From positions 1-64,000 of the forward strand of contig WOUP01000010.1 in NCBI GenBank assembly GCA_009772895.1: a DNA stretch of 64,000 nucleotides, written 5' to 3'. The DNA comes from Puniceicoccaceae bacterium 5H (GTDB taxonomy: Bacteria; Verrucomicrobiota; Verrucomicrobiia; Opitutales; Oceanipulchritudinaceae). The notes beneath the pieces are model-generated. The model saw nothing but the letters and a program-made list of their open reading frames with translations, ran no database searches and was not told the DNA's origin. The position numbers were made by a program, and so were the translations under genes. Below are positions 1 to 6,953 of the stretch, in pieces; the stretch's first letter is position 1, and the number at the start of each line of letters is the position of its first letter.

Positions 1-1
1 G

Positions 2-82
2 CGCCACGAGCACCACCTGCACCTATACCATGCCTTCTTCATGATCGCCTGCATTATGCTAACCATGCGCAGGATGACGTTT
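2..82 (+). pseudogene. C-terminal tail of a probable transposase (runs in from left edge)
   Basis: An open frame enters from the left edge and stops at 80-82. Its last 26 codons give a His/Met-rich tail that ends in a hydrophobic stretch followed by MRRM. This resembles the ends of DDE transposases of the IS5 type, where a basic/aromatic segment precedes a hydrophobic helix and a few arginines. Only 26 residues are visible, so the family is a guess. It lies in a region rich in IS remnants, which fits. Whether the gene to the left is intact cannot be told. Confidence 0.35.
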
Positions 83-207
83 TGAAACCGCTTCTAATCT
101 GAGATAGAAGCACTCCCCGATCCATCGAACTGTCCCAATGGCGCAGCATAGCAAGGGACTCCTCAACGAGTCCCGTGCCAGCACCAAGGTTCGATGTATA
201 GATCGGC
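83..207. other. Intergenic, AT-richer, nothing recognised
   Basis: This is the gap between the transposase tail and the end of the BrxE-like gene. No gene, tRNA or clear hairpin terminator was seen. Base composition is visibly lower in GC than the core genes of the window. Confidence 0.4.
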
Positions 208-708
208 TTATTCACCTTTCTGAATGAAGTATGGAAGCGATTGAATTCCCTCTAAAAAAGCCCTGTGATAGATTCCCGCCAGAGTGCGCAACTTTTCCCT
301 CCTGCTTAAGGCCGTTTGGTCGCCTATGTTGACTGGACCAAGAGTAACTATTTCTTGCCTTTCAGAAACCCGGTTCAGCTCCAACATGGCGGCTTCCCTA
401 TTCTTAAAAGCAGAATAAAGTGATCCGTCGCGCTTCAGATTTTCCAAAAGATCTGACTCAGTGTCAGACGGCAGCCGAAAGAGGTGAAAGACATCGCCGC
501 GTCCAATCGATTGGTCGTGGAAGCGCTGCGCGGCATCCACAGTGGCCCGCAGAGATGCTAATGTGACGGAACGCGGATAAATATAGCGAAGGTAGTTCGC
601 ACCAGTCTCCGACATGAAATCGCAATCCCACCAACCGAAACAGCCCTTCGATCCGAGAAAACCGATAAGCCCTCTAAGGCGAATAAAATCTTGTTTCAGA
701 GGAGTCAT
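208..708 (-). CDS. BrxE-like protein
   Basis: The product is 166 residues. It resembles the BrxE family, first described in type 6 BREX phage-defence loci: an N-terminal LRxLIGFLG block, then a GWWDxxFMS segment, a YPRS motif, the HDQSIGRGDVFHLFRLP core (about residues 67-83) and a C-terminal GIYHRAFLEGIQSLPYF segment. BrxE has no established biochemical activity. The start at 708 is chosen because this ATG overlaps the stop of the upstream gene as ATGA (705-708); an earlier in-frame start would run deep into the neighbour. The pair is therefore a translationally coupled two-gene operon. No BREX core genes (brxC, pglX, pglZ) are visible, so it is an orphan here. The family call comes from memory of the conserved blocks and needs a profile search. 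Confidence 0.6.
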   Translation of the reverse strand: MTPLKQDFIRLRGLIGFLGSKGCFGWWDCDFMSETGANYLRYIYPRSVTLASLRATVDAAQRFHDQSIGRGDVFHLFRLPSDTESDLLENLKRDGSLYSAFKNREAAMLELNRVSERQEIVTLGPVNIGDQTALSRREKLRTLAGIYHRAFLEGIQSLPYFIQKGE

Positions 709-1394
709 GTAGCTCTTGGTTTTAGGGTTTTCTGGATTTCCTCCGACAGGTCGTGGACAGAGATGACATGAAGTTCTTGAGAGGATAAATTTCTCATATC
801 GGTGTCCTGCAAAAATGGAACCACCACAAACACCATTTCGCATCGCAGCCGATCTCGGATGATCCCAGCGGTGACGCGAGTCTTCTCAAGGTCCCGGTGG
901 ACGTTGAACTTGCACTCTAGGGCAATGCGTTCGCCGTCGCGTTCGATCAGGAAATCGGTGGAGACGAGGCCCTCGCAGTAGTCCTGCTTGGCCTCGATGC
1001 CTGCCTTAGCCAGCTCGCGGGCTACGGAGCTTTTGAAGGAGATCGACTGGACCTTGATCTCCAAAAAGCGCTCGCAGCGGGCGATCTCCTCACGGCGATT
1101 CTCTTCGTCTTCGAGGATGGATTCTTCAGGAACGCCTTCGAGGATTGCGGTATAGGCCATGAGGATTGACTGCTCCTCCTCCCGGGTCTCGCAAAGTCGT
1201 TTCATGAGGCGACTCAAGGTCACCTGCCGGGGGCTGCTCGCCCCGTTAAGGATACGGCTGACCGATGTGGCAGTAAGCCCGATGTCAGCAGCCAACTGGA
1301 CGCCGGATACCCCTTTGGCTTCCATTAAACGGCGTATGGCATCTCCCAGCTTTTTCATATGGTGACGATGTTGAGCATTATAGTCTATCGTCAA
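705..1394 (-). CDS. XRE-type HTH protein fused to a PD-(D/E)XK-like nuclease domain
   Basis: The product is 229 residues from the TTG at 1394, or 217 from the ATG at 1358. The N-terminal part has a helix-turn-helix of the Cro/XRE type (QLAADIGLTATSVSRILNG, residues 33-51 of the long form). The C-terminal part has a D147-x12-E160-C-K162 arrangement, which matches the PD-(D/E)XK nuclease signature, within a predicted beta-hairpin setting (TDFLIE...RIALECKF). A TATAAT sequence lies between the two candidate starts, so the shorter, nearly leaderless form is plausible. It overlaps the BrxE-like gene by 4 bp. The likely role is a self-regulated restriction-type or toxin-type protein in a defence module. 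No annotated family is recognised with certainty. Confidence 0.6.
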   Translation of the reverse strand: MTIDYNAQHRHHMKKLGDAIRRLMEAKGVSGVQLAADIGLTATSVSRILNGASSPRQVTLSRLMKRLCETREEEQSILMAYTAILEGVPEESILEDEENRREEIARCERFLEIKVQSISFKSSVARELAKAGIEAKQDYCEGLVSTDFLIERDGERIALECKFNVHRDLEKTRVTAGIIRDRLRCEMVFVVVPFLQDTDMRNLSSQELHVISVHDLSEEIQKTLKPRAT

Positions 1395-1535
1395 TCCTTT
1401 AAGCGGTGCGCAGAGTGGTTTTTATCAAACGGAGATGGATTGACGCTTTGCAACCTTTCGAAGACGGATTTTTTCCGCAGCCAAGGGCGAAGAGGCACGC
1501 TTCCAATTCGCAGGATTATATCTGATGCCGTTTAT
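1395..1535. other. Short region upstream of the XRE-nuclease gene
   Basis: This stretch is upstream of the minus-strand XRE-nuclease gene and precedes the decayed transposase. The TATAAT noted for the XRE gene lies just inside its long reading frame. No other feature is supported here. Confidence 0.3.
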
Positions 1536-2066
1536 CACATACGTGCTGCAGTTGATTCAGGAGCGATTCGCGGCCGAGTATGTCCTTCAAAGCATTAGCG
1601 TCCCGTAGCAGCTGTCGATCATGCGCGCCTACGACTAACGTCCGGAGACTGTCAAAGCCTGGCTGAAGGAGGTATATTCGGGGGTTGAGGCGAAGGCCAA
1701 AGCAGAAGGAGCCGAGATTTACTGGCCGATGAAACGGCGGTGAAGCCGGAAACCCATTGCGGCGCTGCTTCGCGACTAAAGGGCAAGACGCCGGTCGTGC
1801 GCCAAACCGCTAGGGCCTTTCACAGTTCCTTGATCAGCGCGATCAGCAACTTGGGAAAATGCAGTGGATGCCGCTCATGGAGGCCCTCAACGCCGAAAGC
1901 TTTTCACCTCACTTTTCTCGCCCAATTGATCAAGTGCCGCAGACGCAAGCTGATCCTGGTGGCCGACAACCTGCGCGTTCATCGCGCGAACGAAGCCAAA
2001 GTGTGGGCCGAAGTTCGTCGCAAACAGATCGAGCTGGTCTTGCTGCCTCCCCACTGCCCCGATCTT
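1536..2066 (+). pseudogene. Decayed, 5'-truncated IS630-family transposase copy
   Basis: This stretch aligns by eye with 2452-2990 of the neighbouring IS630 copy, for example in the 'gttgattc..gagcg', 'gtccggag.c.gtcaaagcctggctg' and 'gccggtcgtgcgccaaacc' blocks. It lacks the HTH-coding 5' end, has an internal deletion after 1600, an in-frame stop and several indels, and stops at the LPPHCPDL segment that corresponds to LPSYSPEL. It shows the same junction between two reading frames at GGGAAAATG (1853-1861) as the downstream copy at GGAAAATGG. It is non-functional. The second copy may have inserted into or next to it. Confidence 0.75.
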
Positions 2067-2090
2067 ATTACCTCGCCATCGCAATAGGCT

Positions 2091-3200
2091 GTACTGGGGC
2101 GTATTTTCTATTAGGTTTGTGTGATGTTGAGGCGTGATTCCCGACAACTCAGTCAAGAGGCGCAAGAGGAGTTGCGTCGTCAAGCGATTCGGATGCTGGA
2201 GCGACGGATGAGCCAGAAGGAGGTTGCGGCGATTCTGGAGGTCAACGCGACGACGGTATCAGGCTGGTGGAGGCGTTACCAGGAAGGCGGTTGGGATGCG
2301 CTGAAGAAGCGTCAGCGAGGCTTCAAGGCTGGAACGCGTCGGCGACTGAGCCCGGAGCAAGAGGGGGATTTGGCGCGTCTGCTGACCGACCACGTGCCGG
2401 ACCAGTTGAAGCTGGAGTTTGCGCTGTGGACGCGCGAGGCGGTGCGGCTGTTGATTCTGGAACGCTTCGAGGTCGAGTATGCGCTGCAAAGCATCAGCGT
2501 CCTGCTGGAACGGCTGGGATTCACGCCGCAGCGACCGATCAAGTGCGCCTACGAACAACGTCCGGAGGCGGTCAAAGCCTGGCTGGACGAGGTGTATCCC
2601 GGGGTTGAAGCGAAGGCCAAAGCAGAAGGAGCCGAGATCTACTGGGCCGATGAGACGGCAGTGAAGCCGGAGGCCCATGTGCGCCGCCGCTTTGCGCCCA
2701 AGGGCAAGACGCCGGTCGTGCGCCAACCCGCCAGGCGCTTTCACAGTTCTGTGATCAGCGCGATCAGCAAAGACGGAAAATGGAGTGGATGGCTCTCAGC
2801 CAGGCCCTTGATGCGCAGGCGCTTATCCAGTTCCTCAAGCAACTCATCAAATACCGCAAACGCAAGATCATCCTGATCGTCGACAACTTGCGCGTGCATC
2901 ACAGCAAGCTCGTCAAGGCATGGGTCGAGGACAAAAAAGAGCGCATCAAGTTGGTTTATCTGCCCTCCTACAGCCCCGAACTCAATCCAGACGAATATCT
3001 CAACCAACGCATCACGCAGGAAAACGCCAAGAGCCCCCGGCCACCTCAAAGCCCGCACTCGACGCTCGCCTCAAAGCCGTCATGGTTCACCTTGAGGTCC
3101 GAACCAAAGACATCAAAGCATGTTTTCAGCATCCTGCTGTTCAATATGCTGCATGACTTCGGCTTTTGTCATGGCGGAGTAATAATACGAAGAATACCTC
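2091..3200 (+). mobile_element. IS630-family insertion sequence (ends tentative)
   Basis: The element surrounds the IS630 transposase. Tentative, imperfect terminal inverted repeats are seen between about 2091-2110 and the complement of about 3181-3200; both contain CGTATT preceded by GTAxT. IS630 elements usually insert at TA dinucleotides, but the exact ends and any duplication cannot be fixed by eye. An older copy lies directly upstream. Confidence 0.5.
2124..3156 (+). pseudogene. IS630-family transposase with two frame changes
   Basis: The N-terminal part (2124-2770) encodes an HTH region (QKEVAAILEVNATTVSGWW) and the first catalytic Asp in IYWADETAV. The frame then shifts by -1 at about 2775-2781, at G-GAA-AAT where tRNA-Lys can re-pair on AAAA. 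It continues with MEWMALSQALDAQALIQF, the second Asp in LIVDNLRVHH and the Glu in SPELNPDEYL. A second -1 change near 3020-3031 leads to the family's usual end, KACFQHPAVQYAA, with stop at 3154-3156. The first shift is probably programmed because the older copy shares it; the second has no good slippery site and is probably a mutation, so this copy is likely inactive. The ATG at 2124 is preferred over the GTG one codon earlier. Confidence 0.8.
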
Positions 3201-3587
3201 AAACAAACCGTTACCAAAAAAGCACGCATGTATCAATGGACGCTCTTGATGAAACAGTCCACCTCGCAATGATCTTCCTCCCGTTGTCGTTCGTTCACCC
3301 TTTCGCTTACCTGGAATGTGTACCGCACCCGCACCCACCACAACATCAATGCAGAAATGCGATAAAACGAGAGGCTAAAGCACCTTTAACTTGCCCAATT
3401 TTCATTCTGGATCCACGATCGATAGAACAGCTATACGCAGGTGCTTTGGCAGCGAATTCCAGCGATTGATGATGCGTTTTAGTTCTAAATCCTCCGGCCC
3501 GAAATCATGAGTCAAATTGGCGGTCAAAGCCGCTCGCACTAGCTCGTATGTATTTGTTTTACAAGGCACTTCTGCAACGCTGAAACA
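3157..3587. other. AT-rich stretch between IS and att-like site, no gene seen
   Basis: The first 45 bases contain the probable right end of the IS. The rest has no reading frame that resembles a protein, no tRNA 5' half and no obvious repeat. It is noticeably richer in A and T than the regions to the right. Confidence 0.4.
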
Positions 3588-3613
3588 GGGTTCAAATCCC
3601 GCCACCTCCACCA
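3588..3613 (+). repeat. tmRNA/tRNA 3'-end fragment, probable integration attachment site
   Basis: These 26 bases read as T-stem remainder, the T-loop TTCAAAT, the T-stem CCCGC, an acceptor strand CACCTCC, then ACCA. That is the 3' end of an RNA starting GGGGGTG or GGAGGTG, most like bacterial ssrA (tmRNA) 3' ends and also compatible with some tRNAs. The complementary strand of the T-stem is broken just upstream (CA where GC is needed), and no acceptor 5' strand or anticodon arm is found in the preceding 100 bases. A 3' end without the rest is the usual trace left by site-specific integration into an RNA gene. Confidence 0.65.
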
Positions 3614-3754
3614 ATTTTCAGTCGTTACATACTAGAGCTTCGATTAGCGAAAGTATTTCGACTGATGATAGTCGCCCGCTCTGGCAGATTTAGAACCAGG
3701 AAGGAAAGGACGGGCCGCAAGAACCGTGCATATCAGAAGTGAACGTAGACACGG
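3614..3754. other. Intergenic, nothing recognised
   Basis: This is the gap between the att-like site and the sulfotransferase pseudogene. No feature is supported. Confidence 0.4.
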
Positions 3755-4495
3755 CTACGCGGTTGCAGCGTAGAGTTCCGATAGGTTGGCCACCCATGGG
3801 TGGCCTGAGGGGAGAATCTTGCGCTCCTGGCCGGCATTTTCCTTGTTGATGCTGGTGCCCAGCACTTCGCCCACCCGATCGTAGCCGGGATTGCTAGGAC
3901 TGAAAAGTTGTTCGTAGGTCAGCTCCACGAGATCGACCTTGTTTCGTTCGGCAAACTGGGCGGCAAACTTCTTAAGGTCGTAAGTCTCCTTTACCGCATG
4001 ATCGTAGAGCTTTTTAAACTCGGGTACCGGGACGGTCCGCGGCGTCTTGATTTACTCGATGAGACGATCCGCTCCGCCAGATTCCTTGTGATTCGGCCAA
4101 ACCTTCATCTGCATCGAGAGCCAGTGAGAGATGACCCGGTCAAAGATCTGCTCGCGATACAGGCAAAAAACCGCCAACCCTCCATGCTCAGCAGCCCAGG
4201 CTGAGGGATCAAAAAAACTCACACTACGGCAGACGGGTTCTTTGAAAGGGTTTAGCGTAAAGCCCAGATGTTCAGGTTTCTGGCCGCTCATCGCCTCTTT
4301 CAATCGTTGATCGATCACCTTTTGCTTGGAAGTCCAGCGCGAAGCACTGTTAAGGATCTCGGGCACGCATACCGTAGCAGGCGTTGCGTTGAGACTTTCT
4401 TGCAATGCGGAGGAGCCTACGCGGCTGAACTTGAAGATAGTGAAAAACATAGACGAGCGGCGGAAAAGATAATCGGACAGGCCTGCCAGTCCCAA
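3755..4495 (-). pseudogene. Sulfotransferase (NodH/Stf0-like), interrupted by an in-frame stop
   Basis: One continuous reading frame of 246 codons from 4495 to the TAG at 3755-3757 is cut by a single TAA at 4052-4054. The first part has a FKFSRVGSSALQESLN segment that fits the PAPS 5'-phosphosulfate loop, and a LYREQIFDRVISHWLS segment that fits the 3'-phosphate-binding R...S motif. The part after the stop stays in frame (PEFKKLYDHAVKETYDL, then VDLVELTYEQLF) and looks like the usual C-terminal half of this family. The 4495 start is TTG; the ATG at 4450 is more likely. A nonsense mutation is the simplest reading; a sequencing error or a recoded stop are alternatives. The likely former substrate is a glycan or lipid. 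Confidence 0.7.
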
Positions 4496-4567
4496 AAGCT
4501 TCTTGCTGTTAGGGACTTCAGTTAAGGCCTAAGATTTGAAGGCAGGAGGTCAAGGGCGAAACCGCCG

Positions 4568-5263
4568 CTACCAGCGCTTCAAAAAACCCGCCACGATAAC
4601 GGCGGCGATGACGGCGACCTGGCCGGCGAAGATCATAATGAGGCTGGCGACAGCGCCTTCTTCCTGTCCTATTTCGAGGGCTTTGGCGACGCCGGCCCCA
4701 TGGGCGCCCATGCCAAAGAGAGCCCCACGTGCCAGCGGCGAACGAACGGGTAAAATGTGCAACAGGCTTTCGCCCACAGCGGCACCGAACAGGCCGGTCA
4801 GCGCGGTGAAGACGGCCGTGAGTTCGGGCACCCCACCCAAACGGGCGGACGCGTCCATTGCCAGCGGTGTCGTCACCGAGCGCGGCAACAGGCTCGCGCG
4901 CAGCTCCGGCGAGAGGTGGAAGGCCGAGGCCAGCAGCCAGGAGCTCGAAACCGCCAGGATACTTCCCGCCGTCACGCCCACACACATCAGCAGCCAATGC
5001 CGCCGGATCAAGGCGCGGTGGCGGTGCATGGGGATCGCAAACGCGACCGTCGCCGGACCGAGCAGCCAGACCAGCCAATGGGTGCCGCTGAGATATTCGC
5101 GATAGGAGGCGTGTGCCGTCACGATGAGCAGGCCACAACCCACCCATGTCACCAGCAGCGGAGAGCTCCACCACCTGCCCTGAGAGCGGTGCAAGCGCCG
5201 CGAGGCCAGATAGATCCCCAAGGTGCACGCACACCAGAAGAGGGCCTTAATGAGCGGCAACAT
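4568..5263 (-). CDS. lrgB: LrgB/CidB-family membrane protein
   Basis: The product is 231 residues with about seven hydrophobic segments. It carries the LrgB family's signature stretch SVTTPLAMDASARLGG (about residues 130-145) and the C-terminal glycine-rich segment GALFGMGAHGAGVAKALE. LrgB/CidB work with LrgA/CidA in murein-hydrolase control and holin-like or metabolite transport in the inner membrane. Its start overlaps the end of the upstream lrgA gene by 17 bp, so the two are translationally coupled. Regulation is probably by the divergent LysR protein, as with CidR. Confidence 0.9.
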   Translation of the reverse strand: MLPLIKALFWCACTLGIYLASRRLHRSQGRWWSSPLLVTWVGCGLLIVTAHASYREYLSGTHWLVWLLGPATVAFAIPMHRHRALIRRHWLLMCVGVTAGSILAVSSSWLLASAFHLSPELRASLLPRSVTTPLAMDASARLGGVPELTAVFTALTGLFGAAVGESLLHILPVRSPLARGALFGMGAHGAGVAKALEIGQEEGAVASLIMIFAGQVAVIAAVIVAGFLKRW

Positions 5264-5660
5264 GGCGGTGCAGACGGAAACCGATTTCCACGACGCAGGC
5301 AGTGCCGCCCATCACGACAAGGGTGCTGACGAACACCGTGACGAGCAGCTTGAGGCCGAGCAGGCTCAAGAACTCCGGGTGGTCCACCGCTGCCAGCATA
5401 GCCGGGACGAAAAACAGCATAAGGTGCTTCAGCAGTCCATCGGCCCCGTGCTCAAACCAGCCGAGCTTTACCAGCCCGCGGTCCAGCAGCGCCCAGAGCA
5501 GGACCAACCCCAGCAGGCTGCCGGGGATGGGCCAATGCAGGAACATCGTGAGGGACTGGGCCAGCCACCAAAACGCGATCAGAGCCAGAGTCTGAATCCA
5601 GGGTAGATGCCACCTATGGCGCTGGGGCGGAGGCTGATGTAACCAGTCTGCGGTTTCCAT
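5247..5660 (-). CDS. lrgA: LrgA/CidA-family holin-like protein
   Basis: The product is 137 residues from the ATG at 5660, with four hydrophobic segments. It contains PIPGSLLGLVLLWALLDRG and the LMLFFVPAMLAAVDHPEFL region, both typical of CidA/LrgA. A longer frame exists but would run through the promoter and into the LysR gene, so 5660 is chosen. It is the first gene of the lrgAB pair and faces a LysR regulator. A good -10 box lies just upstream (see the separate entry). Confidence 0.88.
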   Translation of the reverse strand: METADWLHQPPPQRHRWHLPWIQTLALIAFWWLAQSLTMFLHWPIPGSLLGLVLLWALLDRGLVKLGWFEHGADGLLKHLMLFFVPAMLAAVDHPEFLSLLGLKLLVTVFVSTLVVMGGTACVVEIGFRLHRHVAAH

Positions 5661-5667
5661 GTGGGGT

Positions 5668-5723
5668 ATTATAGCAACATGCTTTGGATTCCCTAAATGA
5701 ATTGACGGAATGCTTAATATTCC
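5668..5723 (-). promoter_or_regulatory. lrgA promoter with two LysR-type dyads
   Basis: On the minus strand a perfect TATAAT lies at 5668-5673, with no good -35 box. In the -35 region there is an inverted repeat ATTC-N7-GAAT (5688-5702), and further up a better one, GGAAT-N7-ATTCC (5707-5723), just before the LysR start. LysR regulators bind T-N11-A dyads in such positions, one for autoregulation and one overlapping the -35 of the target. The weak -35 suggests activation-dependent transcription. Confidence 0.6.
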
Positions 5724-5736
5724 GAAATAGAATCTC

Positions 5737-6633
5737 ATGGAGCTGCGCCATCTGGAATGTCTGGTCGAAGTGGTCCACCAGGGAGGCTTCTCAGCTGCCG
5801 CGCGTATGTTGGGAACCACCCAGCCGACGGTGAGTAAGGCGCTGAGTCAGCTCGAGCACGAGTGCGGCGCTCGCCTGCTCGACCGACTGGGCGAAGGCGT
5901 GCGCTTGACTGATGCCGGCGAGGCCGTGATGAAGCGGGCCGTGGCGATGCTGGCGGAGCGTGACGACTTGCGGGCCGAACTCGCAGCGCTCAAGGGGCTG
6001 CAAACCGGCAAGTTGCGACTGGGGCTGCCGACCTTGGGCAGCAGCGTGCTTTTCGCCCCACTCGTGGCGGCCTATCGCGCGCGCCACCCAGGGGTCGAAA
6101 TCGAGCTGCATGAACAAGGGAGCCGACGTCTGAAAGAGCTGGTGCGCAGGGGCGAAATCGAGATGGGCGCAACGCTCGACCCGGTGCCGGAAGACCTGGA
6201 ATGGCGACTGGTCGTCGATGAACCGCTCGTAGCGCTGCTCCCGGCCGGGCACCCGCTGGAGGACCGGGAGGCGGTCAAATTCAGCGAGCTGGCGCAAAGT
6301 CCCTTCATTCTCTTCGAGAACGGCTTTGTCCTGAACGCGATCCTCGCCACGGCCTCCCGCAAACGCGGCATTGCCCTGAACGTGACCACGCGCGGGGCGC
6401 ACGCGGATTTCATCATCGCCCTGGTGTCAGCCGGCATGGGGGTATCGCTCCTGCCGCGCCTGGAGGTCGCCTCGCGCAGCAATATCTCGGTCAAAACGGC
6501 CCTGATCGACGAAACCGACTTGCGCTGGCGACTCGGTCTGATGTGGCGGCGGGGCGTGTCTCTATCCCCGGCTGCTTCACGATGGCTCGAACTCGTGACG
6601 ACCCAAGCGCCGGGAACGGGTTCACGCAGCTGA
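5737..6633 (+). CDS. LysR-family transcriptional regulator (CidR-like)
   Basis: The product is 298 residues, the normal LysR length. The N-terminal winged HTH is clear (LVEVVHQGGFSAAARMLG, then TQPTVSKALSQLE, about residues 8-45), followed by the hinge and the periplasmic-binding-protein-like effector domain (LRLGLPTLGSSVLFAPLVAAY onward). It is divergent from lrgAB across 76 bp containing two dyads, which is the arrangement of cidR with cidAB in other bacteria. It therefore probably controls lrgAB in response to a small metabolite. The effector is unknown. Confidence 0.88.
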   Translation: MELRHLECLVEVVHQGGFSAAARMLGTTQPTVSKALSQLEHECGARLLDRLGEGVRLTDAGEAVMKRAVAMLAERDDLRAELAALKGLQTGKLRLGLPTLGSSVLFAPLVAAYRARHPGVEIELHEQGSRRLKELVRRGEIEMGATLDPVPEDLEWRLVVDEPLVALLPAGHPLEDREAVKFSELAQSPFILFENGFVLNAILATASRKRGIALNVTTRGAHADFIIALVSAGMGVSLLPRLEVASRSNISVKTALIDETDLRWRLGLMWRRGVSLSPAASRWLELVTTQAPGTGSRS

Positions 6634-6953
6634 CCCATCAGGGCGATCCGGAAGCGATCCGGATCCAGCTTACAGCTACGGGTCAAAAACTAACCGTCTA
6701 CATCTAAGGTTATAGTAAAGCCTTCACCATTGGAGCTTTGAAACGAGCTTTTGGAATGTGCTTATTGCTGTAACCAGCTTGATTTTCATGCTCCTAGAAA
6801 AGCGTACAAGGTATGAAATACGTTCTGATGATAATTCTATTCAAGTGTTTGTCCAAAACCCATCTTGAATGAATCGAGCCCTCTCTCGAATCTTTCGATT
6901 TACCGCTTGGAGGTATTCCTCTTCTAGAGTCAAGAACATCACTACCACCGCAC
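6634..6953. other. AT-rich intergenic leader before GH52 gene
   Basis: About 320 bases lie between the LysR stop and the GH52 start. The sequence is distinctly AT-rich and must contain the promoter of the xylosidase operon. No unambiguous promoter, operator dyad or terminator could be picked out. Confidence 0.4.

Noticed and set aside
3588-3613. A complete tRNA gene at the att-like site
   Set aside because: The 100 bases upstream contain no acceptor 5' strand, D-arm or anticodon arm that would match.
3402-3614. A 70-residue minus-strand frame starting VEVAGFEP
   Set aside because: The start is simply the reverse reading of the tmRNA/tRNA 3' end at 3588-3613. It is a well-known false gene.
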